A stretch of 64,000 nucleotides of DNA, taken from Sphingomonas sp. BK580 (GTDB lineage: Bacteria > Pseudomonadota > Alphaproteobacteria > Sphingomonadales > Sphingomonadaceae). Position 1 is the stretch's first letter; every line of letters starts with the position of its first letter. The position numbers were made by a program, and so were the translations under genes. The notes under the pieces are model-generated. The model did not search any database, had not been told where the DNA came from, and saw nothing but the letters and a program-made list of their open reading frames with translations. Shown piece by piece: positions 15,807 to 24,791 of the stretch. Location: the NCBI RefSeq assembly GCF_014194975.1, contig NZ_JACIAY010000001.1:186001-250000 (forward strand). The letters run 5' to 3'.

Positions 15807-16550
15807 CTACCCGGTCCTCGCCTCGTCGTTGATGCGGCAGGCGCGGATCGCGGCCGGGTCCGGTCGCGGGCCCGCGGCGCGGAAGGTGGAGAGATAGCCT
15901 CCGGCCGAGCGCATCTCGCGGAAGTCGACCTGGGCATAGCCGACCGCGGCGAACTCGCATTTGAGCAGCGCCGGCGGCGTGCCGTGATCGCGCGTCGGGC
16001 GGTTGGCGTCGACCACCACCACCAGCCCGCCGCGCCGCAGCGACGGCCGCATGCGCCACAGGAACTCGTACGGCTGCTCGATCTCATGGTACATGTGCAC
16101 CATCAGGATACGGTCGAAGCTGTTCTCGGGCAGACGCGGGTCTGCGGGCAGGCCGAGCCGCACGCTGACATTCTCGAGCCGCTCGCGGGTGACGCGCTCC
16201 GCCAGCGCGTCGCGCACCGCCGGCACGATGTCCTCCGCCAGCACGCGCCCCTCGGCGCCGACGCGGCTCGCGAGGCGCGTGGTGTAATAGCCCTCGCCGG
16301 CGCCGAGGTCGGCGACCGACATGCCCTTGCGGATCTCGGCGAGGTCCATCACGCGGCTGGCCTCGTTGAGCCGATCGCGCGCCTCCTCGGTGGACCAGCG
16401 CGCCGACACGATCGTCGCCACCGGCCGGTCGGCCTCCGGAAACGGCCCCGGCTGCTTCGGCTCGTGCTTGATCAGCGGCTGCGTCCCGTCGCACGCCGCC
16501 AGCAGCAGCGTCGCGGCGAGCAGCGCCGAGCGGGCGAGCGCGCGCGCCAC
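15807..16550 (-). CDS. putative SAM-dependent methyltransferase with lipoprotein signal
   Basis: 247 residues. The N-terminus (MARALARSALLAATLLLAAC) is a lipoprotein signal with lipobox LAAC, predicting lipid attachment at Cys20. The rest is a class I methyltransferase-like domain: SAM motif I VADLGAGEGYYTT, followed by DRILMVHMYHEIEQPYEFL and GGLVVVVDANR. Similar exported methyltransferase-fold proteins are annotated in sphingomonads, but their substrate is unknown, and SAM is not expected outside the cytoplasm. The GTG start lies directly after the prfB TAA, with GGAGG inside the prfB 3' end, so it is probably co-translated with prfB. Confidence 0.78.
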   Translation of the reverse strand: MARALARSALLAATLLLAACDGTQPLIKHEPKQPGPFPEADRPVATIVSARWSTEEARDRLNEASRVMDLAEIRKGMSVADLGAGEGYYTTRLASRVGAEGRVLAEDIVPAVRDALAERVTRERLENVSVRLGLPADPRLPENSFDRILMVHMYHEIEQPYEFLWRMRPSLRRGGLVVVVDANRPTRDHGTPPALLKCEFAAVGYAQVDFREMRSAGGYLSTFRAAGPRPDPAAIRACRINDEARTG

Positions 16551-17678
16551 TTAGTCGACGTCCTCCACCGCGACCTTCTCGCCGGTCACGCGCTGCGACA
16601 GAGCCGCGGCCATGAAGGTGTCGAGGTCACCGTCGAGCACGTCGCCCGGCGAGGTCGAGGTCGCACCGGTGCGCAGGTCCTTCACCAGCTGGTAGGGCTG
16701 GAGCACGTAGGAGCGGATCTGGTGGCCCCAGCCGATGTCGGTCTTGGTGGCGTTGACCGCGTTGGCCTCCTCCTCGCGCTTGCGCAGCTCGTGCTCGTAG
16801 AGGCGAGCGCGCAGCTGGTTATAGGCCTCGGCGCGGTTCTTGTGCTGGCTGCGCTGGTTCTGACACGCCACCACGATCCCGGTGGGCAAATGAGTGATGC
16901 GCACCGCCGAGTCGGTCGTGTTGATGTGCTGGCCGCCCGCGCCCGAGGCGCGATAGGTGTCGATGCGCAGCTCGCTGTCGTTGATCTCGATCTGGATCGA
17001 GTCGTCGATCACCGGATAGACCCACACGCTCGAGAAGCTGGTGTGGCGACGCGCCGAGCTGTCATAGGGGCTGATCCGCACCAGCCGGTGCACGCCCGAC
17101 TCCACCTTAGCGTAGCCATAGGCGTTCTCGCCCTTCACCAGCAGCGTCGCGGACTTGATCCCGGCCTGCTCGCCGGCGTGATAGTCGACCAGCTCCACCT
17201 TGTAGCCGTGGCGCTCGGCCCAGCGCGTGTACATGCGCTGGAGCATCTCCGCCCAGTCCTGGCTCTCGGTGCCGCCCGCGCCGGCGTTGATCTCGAGATA
17301 GGTGTCGTTGGCGTCGGCCTCGCCCGAGAGCAGCGCCTTGACCTTGTCGGCCTGGGCGCGCTCGGCGAGCTGCGCGAGCGCGCCGGTGCCCTCGTCCGCC
17401 ATCTCGGCGTCGCCCTCGGCCTCGGCCATGTCGATCAGCTCGACCGTGTCCGCCAGCTCGCGCTCGATCGCGCGGGTCGCTCCGATCGCCTCGTCGAGGC
17501 GGCGACGCTCGCGCATCACGTCCTGCGCTTCCTTGGGATTGTTCCAGAGCGACTGATCCTCGACGCGCGCGTTGAGCTCGTCGAGCCGGCGCAGCGCGCG
17601 GTCCCAGTCGAGCGACTGGCGCAGCAGCGCCAGCGCCGCGTTGATGGTGTCGACATGAGCCTGCGCTTCGGCGCGCAT
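16551..17678 (-). CDS. prfB: peptide chain release factor 2
   Basis: 375 residues, essentially full RF2 length. The catalytic GGQ is in ASGAGGQHINTTDSAVR. The codon-recognition tripeptide is SPY (VRISPYDSSARRHTS) where E. coli has SPF; the context is clearly RF2. It recognises UGA and UAA. There is one uninterrupted frame from an ATG, so the programmed +1 frameshift used in E. coli prfB is absent. A lipoprotein methyltransferase follows immediately downstream, and PBP1A lies upstream on the same strand beyond a repeat element. Confidence 0.96.
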   Translation of the reverse strand: MRAEAQAHVDTINAALALLRQSLDWDRALRRLDELNARVEDQSLWNNPKEAQDVMRERRRLDEAIGATRAIERELADTVELIDMAEAEGDAEMADEGTGALAQLAERAQADKVKALLSGEADANDTYLEINAGAGGTESQDWAEMLQRMYTRWAERHGYKVELVDYHAGEQAGIKSATLLVKGENAYGYAKVESGVHRLVRISPYDSSARRHTSFSSVWVYPVIDDSIQIEINDSELRIDTYRASGAGGQHINTTDSAVRITHLPTGIVVACQNQRSQHKNRAEAYNQLRARLYEHELRKREEEANAVNATKTDIGWGHQIRSYVLQPYQLVKDLRTGATSTSPGDVLDGDLDTFMAAALSQRVTGEKVAVEDVD

Positions 17679-17696
17679 AGGGTATCTCCAGCGGTC

Positions 17697-17778
17697 ACGT
17701 CATCCAGCAGGCGCCGGAATCTCGCGCGGCACGGGGTTCGCATCACGGCCGGAGATCCCGGCCGACGCTGGGATGACG
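17697..17778. repeat. intergenic palindromic repeat, diverged type A
   Basis: It opens with acgtcatcc and closes with ggatgacg, the inverted ends of the type A family. Inside are partly paired blocks such as cggccggagatcccggccg. It fills most of the 121-base gap between PBP1A and prfB, both on the minus strand. Confidence 0.6.
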
Positions 17779-17799
17779 AAGAATGTTCAGCCCGACGAC

Positions 17800-20313
17800 T
17801 TAGTAGATGCCACCCTGCCTCTGCAAGAAGTCGCTGTCGCTCGCGGGCGCGCCGCTCGTCCCGGCGCTGGGCGCCGCGCTGGGGGCCGCGGCGGGGGCGG
17901 CGCGACGCGCGCGGCGCGCCTCGCTCTGCGGCTTGAACGCCTCCCAGATGACCGCGGGCTTGGGATCGTCGCCGGTCGGGAAGGTGCCGTAGACCGGCCG
18001 CCCGGAGGCGCGATCGATCCGCACCATCCGGATGCCCGCGGGCGCGCGGAACGGCAGCACCGGCAGACCCTCATAGGCCTTCTGCGCCCACTCCTTGAAC
18101 ACCGGCACCGCGACCGTGCCGCCCTGCGCATACCCGCCCAAGCTGCGCGGCGTGTCGAAGCCGAGATACAGGCCGGCGATCATCTGCGGCGTGCCGCCGA
18201 TGAACCACACGTCGGTGGGGCCGTTGTTGGTGCCGGTCTTGCCGAACATCGGGCGATTGAGGTCGCGCAGCGCGGTGGCGGTGCCGCGCTGGATCACGCC
18301 CTCGGTGATAAGCACCATCTGATAGGCGCTCATCGCGTCGAGCACCTGGTGGCCGCGGGTCGGCAGGCGCGGCATGGCGCGGCCGTTCCAGTCGGGCATG
18401 TTGCAGCCATCGCAGGCGTGCCAGTTCTCGGGCCAGATCACCTGGCCGCGGCGGTCCTGGACGAAGTCGATCAGCGTCGGGTCGTGCCAGCGGCCCCAGT
18501 TGGCGAGCACGCCATAGGCGTTGACCATCTTCTCGACCGTCGTCTCGCCGGCACCAAGGGCGTAGCTGAGATAGGGGGCGTAATCGCCGATCTGCATCGC
18601 CTTGATCAGCTTGACGACCTTGCCCATGCCGGTCTGCGCGGCGGTGCGCACCGTCATCAGGTTGCGCGACTGCTCGATGCCCCAGCGCATCGTGTGCGGC
18701 CCGGCCCCGCGCGAGTTGCCGAAGTTGCGGAAGCATTTGTTGCCCAACGCGGCGCCCTGATAGACGCAGAACGGACCGTCGACGATGATCGAGGCGGGCG
18801 TCATGCCGTTCTCCAGCGCGGCGGAATAGACGATCGGTTTGATCGTCGAGCCGGGCTGGCGCATCGCCTGGGTGGCGCGGTTGAACGATTGGACGCTCGA
18901 GTCGAAGCCGCCCTGCATCGCCAGGATCCGCCCCGTCATCGGCTCCTGCACGACGAAGCCGCCCGAGATCTTCGGCACCGATCGCAGCGCGAAGCTGCGC
19001 CCGGCCGGCGCCACCGCGATGATGTCGCCCGGTTCGATCGCGTTGAACGCCGGGCCGCCGACGTTGCGCACCGGCATCTGCGCCGCGTCGCGCGGCAGCT
19101 CGCCGGTGGTGCCGTCGGCGAAGCCGATCCGCCATGCCGCGCCGTCGCGCGCGATCGCGATCGCGGCGCGCCAGTCGCTATAGTCGAGCGAGATGTTGGT
19201 GTTGAGCAGCGCGCCGTACCATTTGTCGCCGTCCACCTCGACGTGACGCAGCGGCCCGGACCAGCCGCGCCCGCTGTCGAAGCGCAGCAGTCCGTTGCGC
19301 AGTGCCTCGGCGGCGAAAGCCTGGACGCGCTTGTCGAGCGAGGTGCGCACCCATAGGCCGCCGGCATAGACGCTGTGCGGCCCGTCCTGCGCGCTCTCGC
19401 CGAACTTGTCGATCAGCTCGCGCCGCACTTCCTCGACGAAATAGCCGCCGACGCGCTCGAACTTGGGCGTCCGCCGCGTGATCGCGCCGATCGGCTCGGC
19501 CGCGGCGACCCGCGCCTGCTCCTGCGTGACGAAGCCGTTGCGCACCATCTCGCGCAGCACGTAGTTGCGTCGCTCCATCGCGCGGTCGGTGGCGCGGAAC
19601 GGATCGTAGTTGGAGGGCCCCTTCGGCAGGATGGCGAGATAGGCCATCTGCCCCAGCGTCAGCTCGCCCAGCTCCTTGTCGAAATAAGCGTGCGCCGCGG
19701 CCTCGACGCCGTAGGCGTTGCGGCCGAGGAAGATCTGGTTGAGATACAGTTCGATGATCTGCTGCTTGGTCAGCGTCTCCTCGATCTTGTACGCCAGCAG
19801 CGCCTCGCGGATCTTGCGCGTGGGAGAATATTCGTTGCCGATCAGCAGGTTCTTCGCGACCTGCTGGGTGATGGTGGAGCCACCCTTGGCGCGCTGGCCG
19901 CTGCCGAACTTGCGCGCGTAATCCACCACCGCGCCGGCCAGGCCGGGGAAGTCGACGCCGTGATGCTCGAAGAAGGTGCGATCCTCCGCGGCGAGGAACG
20001 CCTTCACGAGCAGCGGCGGATATTCGTTGTAGGCCAGCTCGACGCGACGCTCGCGCGCGTAGGAATAGACCGGCGCGCCGTCGGCGCCGCGCACGTTGGT
20101 CGGCAGCGGCGGCTCATACGCCTTGAGCTTCTCGACCGAGGGCAGGTCACGCGCGAACACCAGCCAGAACACGCCGAAGGCGACGACCAGCAGCGCGGCC
20201 AGATAGGTCGCCCAGCGCACCAGCCGGCGCTGCCACAGCCCGCGCCAGCCGCGCGCGGTCGCCTCGCCCGGCCCAGCGGAGGAGTCACGCACATCGAAGG
20301 GATCGGAAGCCAT
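17800..20313 (-). CDS. mrcA: penicillin-binding protein 1A (bifunctional glycosyltransferase/transpeptidase)
   Basis: 837 residues with one N-terminal transmembrane segment (about 34-53). The GT51 domain shows the catalytic Glu in AAEDRTFFEHHG (about residue 109) and GGSTITQQVAKNLL. The transpeptidase has the Ser in PGSTIKPIV (about residue 487), EQSRN near 548 and the KTG triad at GKTGTNN (about 690). The C-terminus is Ala/Pro/Ser-rich. It polymerises and cross-links peptidoglycan in the periplasm. The upstream amidase on the same strand gives a cell-wall pair, a common arrangement next to rne in alphaproteobacteria. Confidence 0.96.
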   Translation of the reverse strand: MASDPFDVRDSSAGPGEATARGWRGLWQRRLVRWATYLAALLVVAFGVFWLVFARDLPSVEKLKAYEPPLPTNVRGADGAPVYSYARERRVELAYNEYPPLLVKAFLAAEDRTFFEHHGVDFPGLAGAVVDYARKFGSGQRAKGGSTITQQVAKNLLIGNEYSPTRKIREALLAYKIEETLTKQQIIELYLNQIFLGRNAYGVEAAAHAYFDKELGELTLGQMAYLAILPKGPSNYDPFRATDRAMERRNYVLREMVRNGFVTQEQARVAAAEPIGAITRRTPKFERVGGYFVEEVRRELIDKFGESAQDGPHSVYAGGLWVRTSLDKRVQAFAAEALRNGLLRFDSGRGWSGPLRHVEVDGDKWYGALLNTNISLDYSDWRAAIAIARDGAAWRIGFADGTTGELPRDAAQMPVRNVGGPAFNAIEPGDIIAVAPAGRSFALRSVPKISGGFVVQEPMTGRILAMQGGFDSSVQSFNRATQAMRQPGSTIKPIVYSAALENGMTPASIIVDGPFCVYQGAALGNKCFRNFGNSRGAGPHTMRWGIEQSRNLMTVRTAAQTGMGKVVKLIKAMQIGDYAPYLSYALGAGETTVEKMVNAYGVLANWGRWHDPTLIDFVQDRRGQVIWPENWHACDGCNMPDWNGRAMPRLPTRGHQVLDAMSAYQMVLITEGVIQRGTATALRDLNRPMFGKTGTNNGPTDVWFIGGTPQMIAGLYLGFDTPRSLGGYAQGGTVAVPVFKEWAQKAYEGLPVLPFRAPAGIRMVRIDRASGRPVYGTFPTGDDPKPAVIWEAFKPQSEARRARRAAPAAAPSAAPSAGTSGAPASDSDFLQRQGGIY

Positions 20314-20380
20314 CGCGCACGGCGTTTAGCAGGTTCGCGGCGCGGGGGAAGCCGCGTACCGCGCGCGGCAACGCGCGGGG

Positions 20381-21325
20381 TCAGCGCACCGCCAGCCGGC
20401 GCGCGAAATACACCTCGACCGCCCGGCGCACCGTCTCCGCGATCCTCTCGCGGCCTGCCTTGCTGTCCAGGAAGGCGGCGTCGGCGGGTGTCGAGATATA
20501 GCCCGTCTCGAACAGCACCGAGGGCATGTCGGGTGCCTTGAGCACCATCAGCGAGGCGGTGCGATGGAAATTGGTCTTCACCGGCATCAGCGGCTTGGCC
20601 TCGCGCCCGAGCAGGCGGGCGAAGCCGGCCGAGGCGTTCATCGTCTCGCGCTGGGTGAGATCGATCAGGATCGATGTGACATCGGCGTCGCGGCCGAGTT
20701 GGACGCCCGCGATCACGTCCGACTTGTTCTCGCGCGCCGCGAGCAGCGCCGCCTCTTTGTCCGAGGCGATGTCGGAGAGCGTGTAGGCGGTCGCGCCGGT
20801 GGGGGCGCCGGCCCCGACGCTGTCGCAATGGACCGAGATGAACAGGTCGGCGCGCAGCCGGCGCGCGATCCCGAAGCGTTCGCGCAAGGGGATGTAGCGG
20901 TCGTCGTCGCGCGTCAGCGCGACGCGCGCGCGGCCGCCCTCGACCAGCGCGTCGCGGATCGCCTTCGCGATCCTGAGCGTCACGTCCTTCTCGCGCAGCG
21001 CGGCCTGCGGGTTGATCGCACCCGGGTCGTTGCCGCCGTGACCCGCGTCGATCACCACCAGCGGACGCCCCTCGGCGCCCGACACCCTGGGCAGGCGGAG
21101 ACCGCGCGCGGGCGGCGGGACCGGCACCGAGACCTTGTAGCCGTCGCGGTGCGCGTCGCGCTCGGCGCGTGACTTCCATGGCAGGAAGTCGAGCGACGGT
21201 GCGTCCTGGTCGGCCTCGCGCGGCGACGCCGCAGCGATCGGCACCAGCGCCAGCAGCGCCGCCAACGCCAGCGCCGTGCCGCTACGCGCTGCCAGCCTTC
21301 CCGTGCGGTACGTTCGCGGTCTCAT
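20381..21325 (-). CDS. N-acetylmuramoyl-L-alanine amidase (Amidase_3)
   Basis: 314 residues. The signal peptide ends near ALVPIAAAS. The catalytic domain starts at VVIDAGHGGNDPGA (first zinc His), with a second zinc ligand in FISVHCDS and a catalytic Glu in VLFETGYIS. It cleaves the amide between MurNAc and L-Ala in periplasmic peptidoglycan, usually during daughter-cell separation. No AMIN targeting domain precedes it; the N-terminal 80 residues are a short linker. It is followed by PBP1A after 67 bases and is divergent from rne. Confidence 0.92.
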   Translation of the reverse strand: MRPRTYRTGRLAARSGTALALAALLALVPIAAASPREADQDAPSLDFLPWKSRAERDAHRDGYKVSVPVPPPARGLRLPRVSGAEGRPLVVIDAGHGGNDPGAINPQAALREKDVTLRIAKAIRDALVEGGRARVALTRDDDRYIPLRERFGIARRLRADLFISVHCDSVGAGAPTGATAYTLSDIASDKEAALLAARENKSDVIAGVQLGRDADVTSILIDLTQRETMNASAGFARLLGREAKPLMPVKTNFHRTASLMVLKAPDMPSVLFETGYISTPADAAFLDSKAGRERIAETVRRAVEVYFARRLAVR

Positions 21326-21748
21326 CCCCGCCCCCTATCGCGCCGACCCTCACGCGTTGGTTAACGGACCCGGCGGTGCAAGGAAATAGCAGCGTGAATC
21401 GTGCCAGTTGATGCGGCGGGTCGGCGATGCTACCGAGACCATGACCGGAATGTTGCGCGATCCACGCGCGACGCAGCTCCGGCGCCACTGCCCGCCCGGC
21501 GCGACGCCGGCCCCGGGTCATCAGGTTGACGCTCGCAATGCCGCACCCCGCCCGACCGCTGCCCCGCCCGGCCTCTGCCGGCGGCCGCGCGGTCGCGGGT
21601 TGCCCCGCCAGCACCTCGCGCGGGGCGGCGCGGCACGCGACAGCAGCACCCATCACCATCCGCGCGGCCGGCCCTCACGGGCGGCCGGCAGCGCCCTATC
21701 GTCGCGCCGCCGCCCTGATCGGGCGTTGCGGCGCGTGGAGACCATTCA
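21326..21748. promoter_or_regulatory. 423-base divergent region between the amidase and rne
   Basis: No convincing gene. It must hold the promoters for both directions. The rne side is long, consistent with the extended leader through which RNase E commonly regulates its own mRNA, although no conserved element could be recognised. An imperfect GC-rich hairpin built on GCCGGCCC and GGGCGGCCGGC lies near 21661-21690, about 60 bases before the rne start. Confidence 0.4.
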
Positions 21749-24445
21749 ATGACCATGCGTATGCTGATCGACGCACGCCACCGGGAGGAGACCCGGGTCG
21801 CCGTCGTCAAGGGTAACCGGATCGAAGAGTTCGATTTCGAGAGCGCCGAGCGCAAGCAGCTCAAGGGCAACATCTATCTCGCCAAGGTGACGCGCGTCGA
21901 GCCGTCGCTCCAGGCGGCGTTCGTCGATTACGGCGGCAACCGCCACGGCTTCCTCGCCTTCAGCGAGATCCACCCCGATTACTATCAGATCCCCAAGGAG
22001 GATCGCGACGCGCTGCTGCGCGAGGAGGCCGAGCACGCCGCCGAGGAGGCCGCGCTGCGCGCCGAGCAGGACGCGTTCGAAGACGCCGAGTTCGACGGCG
22101 ACGAGGACGAGCTCGACGGCGACGATCACGCGGGCGACGACCAGGACGACGCCGCCGACGAGACGGCCGAGGACGACGCCGGCGCCGAGCCGCGTGCGTC
22201 GCGGCGCCGGCGTGGCCGCGCGAGCGTCAACGACGATCAGGTCGAGGCGTTGCGCCAGCGTCGCATGTCGCTGCGCCGCCGCTACAAGATCCAGGACGTG
22301 ATCCATCGCCGCCAGGTGCTGCTGGTCCAGGTCGTCAAGGAGGAGCGCGGCAACAAGGGCGCCGCGCTCACCAGCTACCTCAGCCTCGCCGGCCGCTACT
22401 GCGTGCTGATGCCCAACACGTCGCACGGCGGTGGGATCAGCCGCAAGATCTCGAACGCGGGCGATCGCAAGCGACTGAAGTCGATCATGGCGGAGCTCGC
22501 GCTGCCGTCCTCGATGGGGTGCATCGTCCGCACCGCCGGGCTCCAGCGCAGCAAGACCGAGATCAAGCGCGACTTCGACTATCTCGCGCGGCTGTGGGAC
22601 GAGATCCGCGAGAAGACGCTGTCGAGCAGCGCGCCCGCGCTGATCTACGGCGACAGCGACCTGATGAAGCGCGCGATCCGCGACATCTACAACAAGGACA
22701 TCGACGAGGTGATCGTCGAGGGCAGCGACGGCTATCGCCAGGCCAAGGAGTTCATGCGGCTGCTGATGCCGAGCCATGCCAAGAAGGTGAAGCATTACAG
22801 CGACCCGGTGCCGCTGTTCCAGCGCGCCGGCGTGGAGGAGCAGCTCGCCGCCATGTACCACCCGGTGGTGCAGCTGAAGTCGGGCGGGTACCTCGTCATC
22901 AACCCGACCGAGGCGTTGGTCTCGATCGACATCAACTCGGGCCGCTCGACGCGCGAGCACAACATCGAGCAGACCGCCACCGCGACCAACCTCGAGGCGG
23001 CGCATGAGATCGCGCGCCAGCTGCGGCTGCGCGACATGGCCGGCCTGGTCGTCATCGACTTCATCGACATGGACAACGGCTCCAATGTCCGGAAGGTCGA
23101 GAAGGCGATGAAGGAGGCGCTCAAGAACGATCGCGCGCGCATCCAGGTCGGCCGGATCTCCAGCTTCGGGCTGATGGAGATGAGCCGCCAGCGGCTGCGC
23201 ACCGGCGTGCTCGAGGCGTCCACCCGCCCCTGCCCGCATTGCGAGGGCACCGGTTTCGTCCGCACCGCCTCGTCGTCCGGCATCTCGGCGCTGCGGCTGA
23301 TCGAGGACGAGGCGGCGCGCGGGCGCGGCTCGCTGCTGACGCTGCGCTGCAGCCAGGAAGCGGCCTTCTACGTGCTCAACCGCAAGCGCGCCGACATCGC
23401 CGAGATCGAGGACCGCTACGGCGTCCAGGTCGAGATCATCCCCGACGAGGAGCAGGAAGGCGCGCGCATGTCGGTCGAGGCCAATGGCCCGCCGCCCGCG
23501 CACCCGCCCAAGTTCGACCGTCCGATCGTGGAGGTCGAGGACGACCTGATCGAGGACGAGGTCGAGGAGGAGTTCGAGGACGAGGAGGTCGAGGAGACCG
23601 CCGACACGCCGCGCGAGCGCGCCGACGCGGGCGACGACGAGGGCGGCCGCGGCAATCGCCGCCGTCGCCGCCGCCGCGGTCGCCGCGGTCGCACGCGCCC
23701 CGAGGGCGAGAACGAGGGTGACGTCGAGGCCGGTGAGGCCGAGGGCGAGGACGAGGAGGAGCTCGTCGACGCCGCTGACCCGGTCGAGGACGAGGAGGCC
23801 GTGGAGGCCGATGCCGAGGCGCCGGCCGAGACGGGCGAGCGCGAGGGCGGTCGCCGCCGTCGCCGCGGCCGTCGCAACCGTCGCCGCGACGGTGACCGGG
23901 GCGAGGAAGCCGCCGCGACGGCCGAGGCGTTGGCCGACCAGGCGGCGGAGCCTGAGGCCGAGGCGGAACCCGAGGCGATCGCCGCACCTGAGCCCGAGCC
24001 GGCGCCGGTTCCCAAGACCCGCCGTCGCCCGCGCGCGCGCGCCGCGACCGCGGCGGTGACCGAGCCCGAGGTCCAGACCGAGGAGCCCGAGGCCGAGACG
24101 CCTGCCCCGGCGCCCGCGGCGGAGGAGGCGCCCGCCAAGCCCAAGCGCACGCGCCGCAAGAAGGCGGTCGAGCCGATCGCCGAGGCGGCCGACGCCGGCC
24201 CGGTCAACGACGGTCTGCCCGCCCCCGAGCGGGGCGAGCCCGAGGCGGTCGAGGCCGAGGCGCCGGCCAAGCCGAAGCGCACGCGCCGCAAGAAGGCCGA
24301 TGCCGCGCCCGTCGCGGAGGCGCCGGTCGCCGCCGAGCCGGAGGCGGTTGCGACGGCGGAGCCCGACGCCGAGGCGGAAGCCGCGCCCGCCGAGGGCGAG
24401 GCGACGCCGCGCCGCGGCTGGTGGCAGCGCACCTTCGGCGCGTGA
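21749..24445 (+). CDS. rne: ribonuclease E
   Basis: 898 residues. The N-terminal S1 domain is split by a highly acidic insertion (about residues 95-150). Catalytic Asp residues lie in VSIDINSGRS (about 393) and VVIDFIDMD (about 435), and the zinc link is CPHCEGTG (about 494). These are displaced by about 90 residues from E. coli, matching the insertion. The C-terminal half is disordered, alternating acidic stretches with Arg-rich RNA-binding patches; KPKRTRRKKA occurs twice. The protein ends GWWQRTFGA; in Caulobacter a C-terminal GWW motif recruits polynucleotide phosphorylase to the degradosome. It processes rRNA and tRNA and starts mRNA decay. Three in-frame ATGs cluster at the start; the first is used here. 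Confidence 0.95.
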   Translation: MTMRMLIDARHREETRVAVVKGNRIEEFDFESAERKQLKGNIYLAKVTRVEPSLQAAFVDYGGNRHGFLAFSEIHPDYYQIPKEDRDALLREEAEHAAEEAALRAEQDAFEDAEFDGDEDELDGDDHAGDDQDDAADETAEDDAGAEPRASRRRRGRASVNDDQVEALRQRRMSLRRRYKIQDVIHRRQVLLVQVVKEERGNKGAALTSYLSLAGRYCVLMPNTSHGGGISRKISNAGDRKRLKSIMAELALPSSMGCIVRTAGLQRSKTEIKRDFDYLARLWDEIREKTLSSSAPALIYGDSDLMKRAIRDIYNKDIDEVIVEGSDGYRQAKEFMRLLMPSHAKKVKHYSDPVPLFQRAGVEEQLAAMYHPVVQLKSGGYLVINPTEALVSIDINSGRSTREHNIEQTATATNLEAAHEIARQLRLRDMAGLVVIDFIDMDNGSNVRKVEKAMKEALKNDRARIQVGRISSFGLMEMSRQRLRTGVLEASTRPCPHCEGTGFVRTASSSGISALRLIEDEAARGRGSLLTLRCSQEAAFYVLNRKRADIAEIEDRYGVQVEIIPDEEQEGARMSVEANGPPPAHPPKFDRPIVEVEDDLIEDEVEEEFEDEEVEETADTPRERADAGDDEGGRGNRRRRRRRGRRGRTRPEGENEGDVEAGEAEGEDEEELVDAADPVEDEEAVEADAEAPAETGEREGGRRRRRGRRNRRRDGDRGEEAAATAEALADQAAEPEAEAEPEAIAAPEPEPAPVPKTRRRPRARAATAAVTEPEVQTEEPEAETPAPAPAAEEAPAKPKRTRRKKAVEPIAEAADAGPVNDGLPAPERGEPEAVEAEAPAKPKRTRRKKADAAPVAEAPVAAEPEAVATAEPDAEAEAAPAEGEATPRRGWWQRTFGA

Positions 24446-24450
24446 CGTCG

Positions 24451-24503
24451 TGCGCCGGGCTTCAGCCGCGGTTCAGTGGAACCGCGGCAGGACGCCCGGC
24501 GCA
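24451..24503. terminator. nested double hairpin after rne
   Basis: It begins 5 bases after the rne stop. A perfect 10-bp outer stem (TGCGCCGGGC, 24451-24460, with GCCCGGCGCA, 24494-24503) encloses a perfect 10-bp inner stem (GCCGCGGTTC, 24465-24474, with GAACCGCGGC, 24479-24488) with loop AGTG. No U-tract follows, so it is either a non-canonical terminator or a 3'-end stabiliser. Confidence 0.65.
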
Positions 24504-24693
24504 TGCCCTCACCGATGTCACCCGCCGCGCCGACGCTCCCGGACGATCGTGAGGAGAGCGGCGCCGTGATTTCTCCCAGCGCCATCCGCCGTGTTCCTGT
24601 GAACGCACGAACCCAGGGCAACGAGCGACCCCGCTCCCTGCCCCGCGCTCACGTCCGCGCACAATGGGGTAAGGCCAACGCGCTCCTATTCAC

Positions 24694-24791
24694 CGTCATC
24701 CCGGCCTTGAGCCGGGATCCATCCCTCCGCGCAGGACAACCGAGCGAAGCGTGTGCGGCGCCATGGATGCCGGGTCAGGCCCGGCATGACG
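24694..24791. repeat. composite palindromic repeat, type A, overlapping a gene start
   Basis: Near-identical to 2058-2153: it starts cgtcatcccggccttgagcc and ends gtcaggcccggcatgacg. The reading frame of the following M48 protease runs straight through it. The best ATG for that gene (24767) is inside the repeat itself. Confidence 0.8.

Noticed and set aside
15807..16550. Methyltransferase next to prfB as PrmC, which methylates the GGQ glutamine
   Set aside because: It lacks the NPPY motif and N-terminal domain of PrmC and has a lipoprotein signal instead.
17500..17678. Programmed frameshift in prfB as in E. coli
   Set aside because: The gene is one continuous frame from its ATG, with no in-frame UGA near the start.
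24476..24766. N-terminal extension of the M48 protease frame
   Set aside because: Its translation is the terminator hairpin region and the intergenic repeat, with no resemblance to the family; a later start was taken.
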